From the NCBI GenBank assembly GCA_028707535.1, contig JAQWAU010000001.1, positions 1 through 64,000 on the forward strand: a DNA stretch of 64,000 nucleotides, read 5' to 3'. Source of the stretch: Heliobacteriaceae bacterium (lineage in GTDB: Bacteria > Bacillota > Desulfitobacteriia > Heliobacteriales > Heliobacteriaceae). Under the pieces are notes generated by a model. It was not told where the DNA came from. It saw only the letters and a list, made by a program, of their open reading frames with translations, and searched no databases. Positions 1 to 9,254 of the stretch are shown one piece after another (within the stretch, counting starts at the first letter, position 1; each line of letters begins with the position of its first letter). Position numbers and translations under genes: made by a program.

Positions 1-1
1 C

Positions 2-1114
2 AGGCCGGAAGTAATCATCGGGATTGGTGGTTGTATGGTCCAACAACCAGGTATGCCCGAAAAAATCGCCACCGGTTATCCCTATGTTGACTTGGTCTTT
101 GGTACGCACAATTGGCACCGGATACCGGTCCTCTTGGCCGAAATACTGGCGGCTAAAAAGCCCAAAAGGGAAATCTGGACCGATGCCGGACCGATTGTGG
201 AAAATCTGCCCAAACGCCGGGTAGTAGGGGTTAAGGCCTTTGTAACCATCATGTACGGCTGCAATAATTTTTGCAGTTACTGTATCGTTCCCTATGTGCG
301 TGGCCGGGAACGCAGCCGGGTTCCGGAGGTAATTTTGGCCGAAATCAGGGAGTTGGTACACCAGGGGATAAAAGAAGTTACTTTACTGGGGCAAAACGTA
401 AACTCCTACGGTAAAGACTTGGTGCCGGTAATTGTTTTTGCCGATTTGTTAAAAATGGTAAACAAAGTACCCGGATTGGCCCGGATCCGGTTTGCGACTT
501 CCCACCCCAAGGACTTTGACCCCCGGCTGATCGAGGCGATGGCGGGTGCGGGTAAGGTTTGCAAACATATTCACCTGCCGGTACAAGCAGGCAGTGACCA
601 AGTCCTCCGGGCCATGAACAGAGGGTATACCCGGGATTATTATCTAAGCCTCGTTGACAACATCAGGAAAACCATGCCGGAAGTAGCCTTGACTACCGAT
701 ATTATCGTCGGTTATCCTGGTGAAACCGCTGCTGATTTTGAAGATACCCTGCATTTGGTAGAGACGGCGCGTTTTGATAATGCCTTCACATTTTTGTATT
801 CACCACGGACCGGCACCCCTGCCGCCGAAAAGGAACAACAGGTCTCACCGGAAATCAAGAAAAACCGTTTTCAACGGTTGCTTCACCTGCAACACGGGAT
901 CAGCCTGGAGCACAACCAAGCTTTAGTCGGTCAGGTGATAGAAGTGCTGGTTGAAGGACCGAGTAAAAACAAGCCGGCGGTATTGACCGGCCGCACCCGG
1001 GGAAACAAGATTGTCGTATTTCCCGGCAATTCGGAACTGATTGGACAGCTGATCGGGGTCCGGATTGAAACGGCCCGGACTTGGACTTTAACGGGGCAGG
1101 TAACAGAGACATGA
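2..1114 (+). CDS. miaB: tRNA-2-methylthio-N6-dimethylallyladenosine synthase MiaB (5' end outside window)
   Basis: Radical-SAM methylthiotransferase that adds the 2-methylthio group to i6A37 of tRNA, acting after MiaA, which is encoded downstream. The frame is open to the left edge, so about 70 N-terminal residues are missing. The visible part starts just before a GCMVQQ motif carrying a cysteine of the auxiliary [4Fe-4S] cluster. The radical-SAM signature YGCNNFCSYC (CxxxCxxC) lies near base 260. A TRAM-like tail follows at about 930-1110. The stop TGA overlaps the mutS ATG as ATGA, so translation is probably coupled. miaB-mutS-mutL-miaA order is common in Firmicutes, which supports MiaB over the related MtaB or RimO. 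Confidence 0.95.
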   Translation, partial: RPEVIIGIGGCMVQQPGMPEKIATGYPYVDLVFGTHNWHRIPVLLAEILAAKKPKREIWTDAGPIVENLPKRRVVGVKAFVTIMYGCNNFCSYCIVPYVRGRERSRVPEVILAEIRELVHQGIKEVTLLGQNVNSYGKDLVPVIVFADLLKMVNKVPGLARIRFATSHPKDFDPRLIEAMAGAGKVCKHIHLPVQAGSDQVLRAMNRGYTRDYYLSLVDNIRKTMPEVALTTDIIVGYPGETAADFEDTLHLVETARFDNAFTFLYSPRTGTPAAEKEQQVSPEIKKNRFQRLLHLQHGISLEHNQALVGQVIEVLVEGPSKNKPAVLTGRTRGNKIVVFPGNSELIGQLIGVRIETARTWTLTGQVTET

Positions 1115-3762
1115 AAGCAGTTACTCCGATGATGCGCCAATATAAAGCGATCAAATGCGATTACCCGGATGCCTTGCTTTTTTTTCGTTTAGGTGACTTT
1201 TACGAAATGTTTGGGCCGGATGCCGTCCTGGCTTCCCGGGAACTGGAGATTACCTTGACCGGCCGCGATGCCGGACTTGATGAGCGGGTGCCGATGTGCG
1301 GGGTCCCGTACCATGCGGCCCCAAATTATATTTCCCGGTTAGTCCAGAAAGGTTATAAGGTAGCCATTTGTGAACAAGTGGAAGACCCGGCTACAGCTAA
1401 AGGGATCGTTAAACGGGAAGTAGTTCGGGTGGTTACCCCAGGAACCTTGATGGATACCAATTTGTTGGAGGAAAAGGCTAATTATTATTTGCTTAGTGTC
1501 GCCCAAGTGACAGGTGAGTGGGGGGTGGCAGCTGTAGATGTGCTCACGGGTAATTTCCTGGTTACCCGGTGGCCGGAACATGACTTCGCCGGCTGCCAGG
1601 CAGAAATTTCCCGGCTTAACCCCAAGGAACTGCTGATCCACCCCGGCTTGGCCGCCCAGCACCCGGAGCAACTTAACCGGTGGGAACAACAAGGAATAAT
1701 CGTTACGGTCTTCCCGCCGGGAGGTTTAACCGTAGAACAAGCCATCACCTTGCTAAAAACCCATTTTGGGGTATCCAACCTGGCCGGATTCGGTTGTGCC
1801 GACTGGCCCGGTGCACTTTTAGCCGCCGCCCTAAACCTACGTTACGTCCAAGAAACCCAAAAAGCGACGCTGGTTCATATTACCCGGCTACGTTCCTATT
1901 CGACCGACCAGTTTATGTATCTAGATCCGGCAACCCGGCGCAACCTGGAACTGACGCAAACGATCCGGGAGGGTTCCCGCCGGGGTTCACTGCTCGCGGT
2001 GATTGATCAAACTATTACAGCCATGGGTGGCCGTTTGCTGAAACAATGGTTGGAACAACCTTTGGTAACTTGTGAGGCAATCCGGCGCCGGCAGCAGGTC
2101 GTTGCCGCTTTTGTAGCGGAGGGGCTGGTACGGGATGAAGTACGAATACGGTTAAAGGACGTTTATGATCTGGAAAGGCTGGCCGGCAAGGTAGCCTACG
2201 GCTCGGTCAACGGCCGGGATTTGTTGGGAATAGCGGCTTCACTTGAAGCCGTTAGTCAGATAGTCGACCGGTTAACCAATGGGCCAGTCGTTTTAGCCCG
2301 GTTAGCCACAAAGATTGATCCCTTACCCCAAATTGTAACCCGCATTTACCAGACGCTGGTGGACCAACCACCACCTTCGGTTCGCGACGGGGAACTGATC
2401 CGACCGGGTTTTGATCCGCAAGTAGACCAATTGCGGGAGGCGGCTACTTCGGGTAAAGAATGGTTGACCAGGTTTGAACGACAGGAAAAAGAACGCACGG
2501 GGATCCGTTCCTTGAAAGTAGGCTTCAACAAGGTCTTCGGTTACTACATAGAAGTAACCCGCACACATTTAGCCAATGTACCGGAAAATTACATCCGCAA
2601 ACAAACACTGGTCAATTGTGAGCGTTACATCACAACAGAACTTAAGTCTTATGAAGAGAAAATCCTCGGCGCAGAAGAAAGACTGACCCAGCTGGAGTAT
2701 CAGTTATTTCTGTCCCTCCGCGATGAAATTATTAAATCCTTACCGGCTATACAGGAAACCGCCCGGCAAATTGCCCGGTTAGATATCTGGGCAGCCTTAG
2801 CCCGGTTAGCGGTAAATCAGGGCTATGTGTGTCCGGAGATTCATGAAGACAATTCCCTCTTGATCCGGGGTGGCAAGCACCCGGTAGTAGAAGCCCATTT
2901 AGGGCCGGGAGTATTCGTGCCCAACGACACCATTTTTGATGACAACCAGTCCTTGTTGTTGATCACCGGTCCTAATATGGCCGGAAAAAGTACCTATATG
3001 CGCCAAGTTGCCTTGCTCGTGCTTATGGCCCAAATCGGCTCATTTATCCCGGCTGAGGAAGCCAGGATTGGTCTTGTCGACCGGATTTTTACCCGGGTAG
3101 GCGCTGCTGACGACTTGGCTTCAGGCCAAAGCACTTTTATGGTGGAAATGACCGAAGTAGCCCACATTTTGCACCATGCAAGCCCTCACAGCCTAGTTGT
3201 GCTTGATGAAGTAGGACGAGGTACCGGAACTTATGACGGCATGGCCATTGCTTGGGCAGTCGTCGAGGCTATTCACCGGTTAGGGACCAAAGCTTTGTTT
3301 GCTACCCATTATCACGAGCTAATCCGTTTGGAAGAGCGGTTGCCCGGGGTGCGCTGTTACAATGTAGCAATCCGGGAATCCGGTGATGATATCATTTTTT
3401 TACACCAGGTCCGCCCCGGTGGGGTCGATAAAAGCTACGGGATCCAAGTGGCCCGCTTGGCCGGATTGCCATCAGTAGTGATTACCAGGGCAAAAACAAT
3501 TCTAAATACATTAAGTAAAGATATAGGCAAGGATCCGGATATCCTGTCATCCCTGGCGCCAACGAATCCCGAAGCCGGGGTGGTGGCGGATCAGCTGGCG
3601 CTTTTTCCCGGTGCTCAAATGGTTACCGGTTCCCCACCGCAAAATGCCCGGCAAATTGCCCAGGTAATGGAGGAGATTGTACGCTTGGAAATCAACCGCC
3701 TAACACCCCTAGAAGCCCTTAACCGGTTGGCCCGGTTCCAGCAAAAATTACAGCGGGGATGA
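1111..3762 (+). CDS. mutS: DNA mismatch repair protein MutS
   Basis: Mismatch-recognition ATPase, 883 residues, of normal MutS length. The N-terminal mismatch-binding Phe-x-Glu sits in GDFYEMF near residue 30. The C-terminal ATPase has Walker A GPNMAGKST and a Walker B/ABC segment DEVGRGTGTYDG, where Gly replaces the usual Ser of GRGTSTYDG. I take the ATG at 1111 as start because it overlaps the miaB stop and begins the conserved KAVTPMMRQY region. A TTG ten codons upstream at 1081 is open but would run back into miaB. mutL follows after 6 bases, forming the usual mutSL pair. Confidence 0.97.
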   Translation: MKAVTPMMRQYKAIKCDYPDALLFFRLGDFYEMFGPDAVLASRELEITLTGRDAGLDERVPMCGVPYHAAPNYISRLVQKGYKVAICEQVEDPATAKGIVKREVVRVVTPGTLMDTNLLEEKANYYLLSVAQVTGEWGVAAVDVLTGNFLVTRWPEHDFAGCQAEISRLNPKELLIHPGLAAQHPEQLNRWEQQGIIVTVFPPGGLTVEQAITLLKTHFGVSNLAGFGCADWPGALLAAALNLRYVQETQKATLVHITRLRSYSTDQFMYLDPATRRNLELTQTIREGSRRGSLLAVIDQTITAMGGRLLKQWLEQPLVTCEAIRRRQQVVAAFVAEGLVRDEVRIRLKDVYDLERLAGKVAYGSVNGRDLLGIAASLEAVSQIVDRLTNGPVVLARLATKIDPLPQIVTRIYQTLVDQPPPSVRDGELIRPGFDPQVDQLREAATSGKEWLTRFERQEKERTGIRSLKVGFNKVFGYYIEVTRTHLANVPENYIRKQTLVNCERYITTELKSYEEKILGAEERLTQLEYQLFLSLRDEIIKSLPAIQETARQIARLDIWAALARLAVNQGYVCPEIHEDNSLLIRGGKHPVVEAHLGPGVFVPNDTIFDDNQSLLLITGPNMAGKSTYMRQVALLVLMAQIGSFIPAEEARIGLVDRIFTRVGAADDLASGQSTFMVEMTEVAHILHHASPHSLVVLDEVGRGTGTYDGMAIAWAVVEAIHRLGTKALFATHYHELIRLEERLPGVRCYNVAIRESGDDIIFLHQVRPGGVDKSYGIQVARLAGLPSVVITRAKTILNTLSKDIGKDPDILSSLAPTNPEAGVVADQLALFPGAQMVTGSPPQNARQIAQVMEEIVRLEINRLTPLEALNRLARFQQKLQRG

Positions 3763-3768
3763 TCATTA

Positions 3769-5529
3769 ATGAGCCTGATCTTAGTGCTGGACCAGCATAC
3801 GGCGAATCAGATTGCCGCCGGGGAAGTGGTAGAAGGCCCGGCTTCCGTGGTAAAAGAATTAGTCGAAAACGCCTTGGATGCAGGGGCTACCCGAATTGAA
3901 ATTCAATTGACCGGTGGCGGTAAAAATACCATTAGAGTCGTAGACAATGGGTGTGGCATGTCCCGGGAAGATGCCCTGTTATGTACCGAAAGGCATGCCA
4001 CCAGTAAAATCAGCCGGCTTAGCGACTTGTCAACCGTGAAAAGCCTTGGTTTCCGGGGAGAGGCTTTACCGGCCATTGCCGCCGTATCCCGGCTGGAGAT
4101 TATGACCCGGCAAAATATTGATCCGCAGGGTGTTCGGATCCGGGTGGAAGAGGGCCACGGGTTCCTGCCGGAACCTGCCGGTCTACCGCCCGGAACGACC
4201 ATATTGGTTGCTGATTTATTTTATAACACCCCGGCCCGGTACAAGTTTCTACGGGCACCAACCACCGAAGGGGCGGCGTGTACGGAAATTGTCTGGCGGC
4301 TCGCCTTGGCCAACCCAGGCATCGCTTTTTCGTTGCAGCAAGAAAAAAAAGTTTCCTTCCGTTCCCCCGGCAATAATAAACCATTAGAAACATTGGCAGC
4401 GATATATGGTCCGGAAGTAGTGCCCCATTTACTTCCGGTGGCTGCTCAAACCCCGGAAAACTGGAAAATATCCGGTTATATCGGTGGACCAGCCCTGAAC
4501 CGGGCAAACCGGCAGCACCAAACCTGGTTTGTCAATGGACGCTGGATTCGTAGCCGCCCATTGACATTAGCCGTCGAAGCCGCTTTTCAAGGTACTCTCC
4601 CGATCCACCGGTTTCCGTTTTATGTATTACATTTGGGCTTGCCTGGCGATGACCTTGATATCAATGTCCATCCCGCCAAACAGGAAATTAAGATCTTTGG
4701 GGAACAAGAAGTAAGTGCCTTTGTTCAGGATGCCGTGAAAAATACCTTACAGTTACGCCCGTTAGCCAGGCCCTTTTGGTCTTTGCCACCTAAAGTCGAA
4801 TATTCTGCGCCGCCGGAAACGGCAGGCGGGCCGTCGGCTACCGGGGTGACCACGGCTTTGCCGGTAGTCCGGGAACCGGTTGTGCCTGTTGCGGCAAGTC
4901 CGGCGCAAACCAGACCGGTGGCTGCAGCTGAGATTGCGGATTGGGTCCCGATCGGCCAATTTCAAAATACCTATATTGTGGCCACGGCCGGGAATGCCTT
5001 GATGCTGATTGATCAGCATGCGGCCCACGAAAGAGTGCTTTTTGATTCTTACCGGGAAACATGGACCCAGGCTAATAACACTGGGTATCCCAGTCAGCAA
5101 TTGTTGCTGCCTGTAACGCTGACTCTTGCGCCTGCTGAGTTTCAAGCCGTAATTGATCATCTTGCCGGCTTAGGTAGTGTAGGCTTGACGCTGGAGCCTT
5201 TTGGCGGTCGCACAGTCTTGATCCGCAGTGTTCCGGTAGGCTTGCCCCCGGGCGAGGAAGCCGGTTTTATACGAGATGTCGTTAGCCAACTGCGAGTTAC
5301 CCCTGCTAGAAACAAGGAAGCCCTTGCCGAACGAATCGGCCGGATGGCCATGACGACCTTGGCCTGTCGGGCCGCAGTTAAGGCTGGACAAAGGTTAAGC
5401 CATGCGGAAATGGTGGCCTTATTACAACAACTGGCCCCTTTAGCCGGTACCGATACTTGCCCGCACGGACGGCCATATTTGCTCCGGATTGAACAAGGGG
5501 AACTGGAACGAAAATTTCACCGGTCTTAG
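3769..5529 (+). CDS. mutL: DNA mismatch repair protein MutL
   Basis: GHKL-family ATPase that links MutS recognition to strand incision, 586 residues. The N-terminal ATPase shows ELVENALDAG, DNGCGM and GFRGEAL. A proline/alanine-rich linker covers about residues 330-390. The C-terminal domain carries endonuclease-type motifs: DQHAAHERVLFD, ACRAAVKAGQ, CPHGRP and a final FHR. The last acidic position of the DQHA motif is Asp where Glu is usual. These motifs indicate a nicking MutL, as in bacteria without MutH, rather than the E. coli type. It follows mutS closely and precedes a methyltransferase gene by 14 bases. Confidence 0.96.
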   Translation: MSLILVLDQHTANQIAAGEVVEGPASVVKELVENALDAGATRIEIQLTGGGKNTIRVVDNGCGMSREDALLCTERHATSKISRLSDLSTVKSLGFRGEALPAIAAVSRLEIMTRQNIDPQGVRIRVEEGHGFLPEPAGLPPGTTILVADLFYNTPARYKFLRAPTTEGAACTEIVWRLALANPGIAFSLQQEKKVSFRSPGNNKPLETLAAIYGPEVVPHLLPVAAQTPENWKISGYIGGPALNRANRQHQTWFVNGRWIRSRPLTLAVEAAFQGTLPIHRFPFYVLHLGLPGDDLDINVHPAKQEIKIFGEQEVSAFVQDAVKNTLQLRPLARPFWSLPPKVEYSAPPETAGGPSATGVTTALPVVREPVVPVAASPAQTRPVAAAEIADWVPIGQFQNTYIVATAGNALMLIDQHAAHERVLFDSYRETWTQANNTGYPSQQLLLPVTLTLAPAEFQAVIDHLAGLGSVGLTLEPFGGRTVLIRSVPVGLPPGEEAGFIRDVVSQLRVTPARNKEALAERIGRMAMTTLACRAAVKAGQRLSHAEMVALLQQLAPLAGTDTCPHGRPYLLRIEQGELERKFHRS

Positions 5530-5543
5530 GGGTTGAACTTTTA

Positions 5544-6356
5544 GTGAGCAATACCGGCATTACCCTAATCGTAACCACATCCAAGCCAAATCCCGGGTTG
5601 GAAAGTCAAGCTATCATGGCGGCCCGGCATTTAGGGGTACCGTATATACCACGGGGGCAACATTCCTTAGCTTTCTTACGCCAGGAATATGGTTGTTCCC
5701 ATTTGTTAGTGTTGGAACGGGAAGGCCTGGTTTTAAGATTTGCCGGTGGAGAATTCTTTTTTCACCCTAACATGGCCAGCTTACGGATTCTGGCCTTACA
5801 ACAAGGGCGAAAAGATAACCTGGTAGAAGCCTTACAGCTTCACCCCGGGGACTTTGTTTTAGACTGTACCTTGGGCTTAGGCGCCGATGCGCTTGTAATT
5901 GCCTATGCAGTGGGAAATAAGGGGGCGGTGACCGCCATTGAATCCAGTCCGTTAATCGCCTTTCTTGTGGCCACAGGGCTCGCTAAACCGGGTGCCAAAC
6001 TGCCGGCCGGGATAGCCGAAGCCATGCAGCGCATTCAGGTTGTTCAGGGAGATCACCGGGACTTGCTGTCGGCTTATCCCGATCAGACTTTCGATGTTGT
6101 CTATTTTGACCCGATGTTCCGGCAACCGATAGCCACCGCTTCGGGATTGTGCCCCTTACGCCATCTGGCTGATCACCGGCCGGTAGATCCGGAAGTAATC
6201 AAACAAGCCCGGCGGGTAGCCAAACGCCGGGTGGTTCTAAAGGAGAACCGGCAGAGTCCCGAATGGGGGCGGTTGAATCCAAACCAGATCATCGGTGGAC
6301 GGCACGCCACCTTAGCCTATGGGGTTTGGGAAGGGCGGTTAGGTGTGGAAGGATGA
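5544..6356 (+). CDS. Class I SAM-dependent methyltransferase, RsmJ-like
   Basis: A 270-residue protein with a GTG start. A Rossmann methyltransferase core spans about residues 95-220: DCTLGLGADAL is the SAM-binding glycine motif, AIESSP the acidic-loop strand, and VVYFDPMF the substrate/catalytic motif. The DPM motif resembles RsmJ (16S rRNA m2G1516 methyltransferase, DUF548), so rRNA is a plausible substrate, but this is inference and the N-terminal 90 residues differ from the enterobacterial protein. It sits between mutL and miaA, a place such genes often occupy in Clostridia. Its TGA overlaps the miaA ATG (ATGA). Confidence 0.8.
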   Translation: MSNTGITLIVTTSKPNPGLESQAIMAARHLGVPYIPRGQHSLAFLRQEYGCSHLLVLEREGLVLRFAGGEFFFHPNMASLRILALQQGRKDNLVEALQLHPGDFVLDCTLGLGADALVIAYAVGNKGAVTAIESSPLIAFLVATGLAKPGAKLPAGIAEAMQRIQVVQGDHRDLLSAYPDQTFDVVYFDPMFRQPIATASGLCPLRHLADHRPVDPEVIKQARRVAKRRVVLKENRQSPEWGRLNPNQIIGGRHATLAYGVWEGRLGVEG

Positions 6357-7327
6357 TCTGCTTGAACGACCGGTATGACGTAAACCACCTTGATCCGCTC
6401 GTGCTCGTTGTCGGGCCTACAGCGGTCGGGAAATCGGCGGTTGCCATCGAATTGGCCAAACGCTTTAATGGTGAGATTATTTCCGGCGACTCAATGCAAG
6501 TGTACCGGGGTATGGATATTGGAACGGCAAAGCTACCGTTTGCTGCCCAGGGTGGTATTCCTCACCATTTGATTGATATCCTGGACCCGGACCAACCGTT
6601 TAGTGTGGCAGAATTTCAAAGACGGGTTACCCGTTTAATTCCCGAAATCATCAAGCGGGGGAGGCTACCCATCCTGGTTGGGGGTACAGGTTTGTATGTC
6701 CGGGCGGTAACAGACCATTATGAATTTAGCGAAGAAGCCGGTACCCCCCGTTTGCGCAACGAATTAAAAGCAAAGGCGGCTGCTATGGGACCGGTTGCTT
6801 TTCATGCCTTACTGCAAAAATTGGATCCGAAGGCAGCCGGTTATATTCACGTTAATGACGAAAAGCGTATCATTCGGGCTTTAGAGGTATATTATTTAAC
6901 CGGGCGACCACAGAGTGAGTTTCATTATGCCGCCCTTGTCCCACAACCCAAATACCGCTTGGCGCCAATTGCTTTAACGATGGAACGCCAAGAACTTTAC
7001 CACCGCATTGACCTACGCGCGACAAACATGATAAAATCGGGCTTGGTTGAAGAAGTGAAAGGACTTATTGCCAAGGGTTACGCACCGACATTGCCGGCAA
7101 TGCAAGGATTAGGCTACCGGCAAATTGTTGGTTATTTCCGGGGAGATTACGATCTAGCCCGTGCCCTCTACCTGATCCAAAGGGATACCCGCCGTTTTGC
7201 CAAGCGTCAATATACCTGGTTTCGGCGAGATGCCCGTTTGATTTGGTTTGCTACTGATGTGTCTAATCACAATGATTTGATTAACCACATCCAAAAAACC
7301 ATTGAAAAAATTCGGGGGGGCATTTAG
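6353..7327 (+). CDS. miaA: tRNA dimethylallyltransferase MiaA
   Basis: Transfers dimethylallyl from DMAPP to N6 of A37 in tRNAs reading UNN codons, giving i6A, the substrate of MiaB. Length 324 residues, normal for the family. The P-loop is GPTAVGKS near residue 20, followed by the DSMQVYRGMDIGTAK substrate-binding stretch and GGTGLY. The chosen ATG overlaps the stop of the preceding methyltransferase. An in-frame ATG 90 bases upstream would add 30 residues lying entirely inside that gene and looking non-homologous. hfq follows after 31 bases, as in many bacteria. Confidence 0.96.
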   Translation: MICLNDRYDVNHLDPLVLVVGPTAVGKSAVAIELAKRFNGEIISGDSMQVYRGMDIGTAKLPFAAQGGIPHHLIDILDPDQPFSVAEFQRRVTRLIPEIIKRGRLPILVGGTGLYVRAVTDHYEFSEEAGTPRLRNELKAKAAAMGPVAFHALLQKLDPKAAGYIHVNDEKRIIRALEVYYLTGRPQSEFHYAALVPQPKYRLAPIALTMERQELYHRIDLRATNMIKSGLVEEVKGLIAKGYAPTLPAMQGLGYRQIVGYFRGDYDLARALYLIQRDTRRFAKRQYTWFRRDARLIWFATDVSNHNDLINHIQKTIEKIRGGI

Positions 7328-7358
7328 GTAAAAATGGAAGATACGGAGGGGCCTTCAA

Positions 7359-7598
7359 ATGACAAGACAGCTTAACCTTCAGGATGCTTTTCTGAACCAG
7401 GTACGGAAAGAAAACATGGCGGTAACCATGTTCCTCGTCAATGGTTTCCAAATCAAAGGGACAGTCAAGGGGTTTGACAATTTCACCGTTATCTTGGATG
7501 TTGACGGCAAACAGCAGATGGTTTACAAACATGCCATATCCACGATCATGCCACTGCGTCCGGTAAATTTAAATACGGTAGACATGGTGAAGGCATAA
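7359..7598 (+). CDS. hfq: RNA chaperone Hfq
   Basis: Sm-like hexameric RNA chaperone of 79 residues. The Sm1 motif runs through the middle ([18 protein letters not shown]) and the Sm2 motif is YKHAIST. A GGAGG ribosome binding site lies 9 bases before the ATG. The gene closes the miaB-to-hfq operon, since an intrinsic terminator follows about 10 bases after the stop. Hfq binds A/U-rich sites in mRNAs and small RNAs. Its role in Firmicutes is usually milder than in enterobacteria. Confidence 0.97.
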   Translation: MTRQLNLQDAFLNQVRKENMAVTMFLVNGFQIKGTVKGFDNFTVILDVDGKQQMVYKHAISTIMPLRPVNLNTVDMVKA

Positions 7599-7607
7599 AC
7601 CCATTAA

Positions 7608-7647
7608 AGTACGGGCACTCCAACCAGGGGTGCCCGTACTGTTTTAT
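7608..7647 (+). terminator. Intrinsic terminator after hfq
   Basis: A 14-bp inverted repeat (AGTACGGGCACTCC paired with its complement, short AACCA loop) followed by GTTTTATT. It ends the mutSL-miaA-hfq operon. Confidence 0.9.
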
Positions 7648-7715
7648 TCAGTTAAGGGCACCCTTTGATGATCGGCGCATATAATATGTGGTGGGATCGG
7701 GGGGAGGTGAACATT

Positions 7716-8750
7716 TTGAAGATCAGGGTGAACATTAACCCTGACCTAAACCTCTCAAACATACCAAAACGTTCTTGGCTTCCGGTAAGTTTGGCGGCAC
7801 CGTTACGGCGAAAGGGATTAGCTAACCGCCTGGAAGAAAGGGAAGGGGAAGGGCTGTTAAGCGAGAAGGCCCGGGAAAAAAATCCAAATCGACAAACTGA
7901 AATCATGCGGGAAATTAATAACCTGGTCGGGTTAACCGAAATAAAAACCCTCATTCACGAGTTGCGGGCATTTGTAAAAATTCGAAACCTGCGAGGTAAG
8001 GAAGGCTTAATTAACGAACCGATGGCCCTGCACATGATTTTCAAAGGCAATCCAGGAACCGGGAAAACTACCATTGCCAGGTTAATCGGTCAGTTGTTTA
8101 AGGAACTGGCAGTTTTACCGAAAGGGCATGTCGTGGAAGTCGAACGGGCCGACCTAGTCGGGGAATATATCGGTCATACCGCCCTAAAGGCCCGGGAACA
8201 AGTCAAAAAGGCCTTAGGTGGCGTGTTGTTTATCGATGAAGCATATTCTTTAGCCCGGGGCGGAGAAAAGGACTTTGGCAAAGAATGCATTGATTGCCTG
8301 GTCAAGGCGATGGAAGACCACCGAGATAATTTAATCTTGATTCTCTCCGGATACAGAGCGGAAATGGATCTTTTTTTGCGCAGCAATCCGGGAATCCGGT
8401 CCCGGTTTCCGATCCAGCTGGAGTTTCCCGATTACTTAACCGCCGAATTACTGGCCATTGCCGAAAGTATGGTCCGGCAACGGCAATACGAATTTTCCGG
8501 TGAGGCAACCCTGGCCTTGCGTAATTATTTACTCCAACAAGAACGGGAAGGACACCCTTACCGGGGTAACGCGCGGCTTGTCCGGAACATCATCGAAAAA
8601 GCAATCCGCCGCCAAGCAGTCCGCCTGGTTAATTCCGGCTCACCACCAAAGTATGGCCGGGAGCAATTAATCCTCCTGGCCGCATCAGATATCATCGAGG
8701 CTTGTCAGTTGCAAGCTAAGATTTCGCCAACCGGCTACGTTCCGGGGTAA
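7716..8750 (+). CDS. spoVK: Stage V sporulation protein K-like AAA ATPase
   Basis: AAA+ ATPase of the CbxX/CfxQ-SpoVK family, 344 residues. The variable N-terminal 70 residues are followed by one AAA module: Walker A GNPGTGKTT, Walker B VLFIDEAY, then sensor and arginine-finger region SRFPIQLEF. B. subtilis SpoVK is needed for spore maturation and is made in the mother cell; the target here is unknown. I chose the TTG at 7716 because GGGGGAGGTG sits 5 bases upstream. An ATG at 7665 is in frame but has no comparable site. The position after hfq matches several Firmicutes. Confidence 0.88.
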   Translation: MKIRVNINPDLNLSNIPKRSWLPVSLAAPLRRKGLANRLEEREGEGLLSEKAREKNPNRQTEIMREINNLVGLTEIKTLIHELRAFVKIRNLRGKEGLINEPMALHMIFKGNPGTGKTTIARLIGQLFKELAVLPKGHVVEVERADLVGEYIGHTALKAREQVKKALGGVLFIDEAYSLARGGEKDFGKECIDCLVKAMEDHRDNLILILSGYRAEMDLFLRSNPGIRSRFPIQLEFPDYLTAELLAIAESMVRQRQYEFSGEATLALRNYLLQQEREGHPYRGNARLVRNIIEKAIRRQAVRLVNSGSPPKYGREQLILLAASDIIEACQLQAKISPTGYVPG

Positions 8751-8771
8751 GCTTGCATTTTTCGGATAACC

Positions 8772-8814
8772 AGACTCCCTTTTTGGCAAAATAGCCGGGA
8801 CGGAGTCTTTTTTA
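8772..8814 (+). terminator. Intrinsic terminator after spoVK
   Basis: The stem AGACTCC/GGAGTCT, with inner pairing through CCC/GGG, is followed by a run of T. It separates spoVK from the dehydrogenase cassette. Confidence 0.8.
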
Positions 8815-8845
8815 TTTGATTAACGTGTCAAAGGGGGGGAAAATT

Positions 8846-9238
8846 GTGCCATACTTAAGCAGTTGGTCCACAGGGCAAATCCTCATCGCTTTTACTGCTG
8901 TGGCCTTTTTGTTGGTGACCATTCAGGTAACCTTGTTTCATTACCGCCAAAACTTTCGCCATTACGCCATGTGGGGACCGGTGATCGGGTTACCGCTGGC
9001 CGCTTTGGCCGGGTTAATGTTAACCTGGCAAAATACGCCTTTTTGGTATTGGGTGTTCCTGGTATTGCTCTGGGTAGAATTAGCCAGCGGGCTTGTAGGG
9101 TTTTATTTGCACAGCCGGGGCATAACCCAGCGGGTTGGCGGGTGGGGGATCAATAATGTTTTGATCGGTCCGCCGCCGGTATTACCTTTAATGGTTTCCG
9201 CCTTGGCCGTACTTGGCTTATTTGCTTTATATCTATAA
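8846..9238 (+). CDS. Four-helix membrane protein of a GMC dehydrogenase cassette
   Basis: Unrecognised 130-residue integral membrane protein with four predicted helices (about residues 8-30, 42-63, 70-95 and 108-130). The GTG start at 8846 has a GGGGGGG-rich site 6-12 bases upstream; an in-frame TTG at 8816 lies in the preceding terminator tail and is unlikely. Histidines near helix ends (FHY, RHY, LHSRG) could serve as heme or metal ligands, but that is only inference. The next gene begins 16 bases after its stop and encodes a gluconate-dehydrogenase subunit 3-like protein, with a GMC flavoprotein behind it. A role as membrane anchor or quinone-side electron acceptor is the simplest reading. 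Confidence 0.7.
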   Translation: MPYLSSWSTGQILIAFTAVAFLLVTIQVTLFHYRQNFRHYAMWGPVIGLPLAALAGLMLTWQNTPFWYWVFLVLLWVELASGLVGFYLHSRGITQRVGGWGINNVLIGPPPVLPLMVSALAVLGLFALYL

Positions 9239-9254
9239 AAGGGAGGCGGAAAAA

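Noticed and set aside
1339-1778. Long minus-strand open frames inside mutS
   Set aside because: They lie fully in a well-supported gene, show no family pattern and have no ribosome site.
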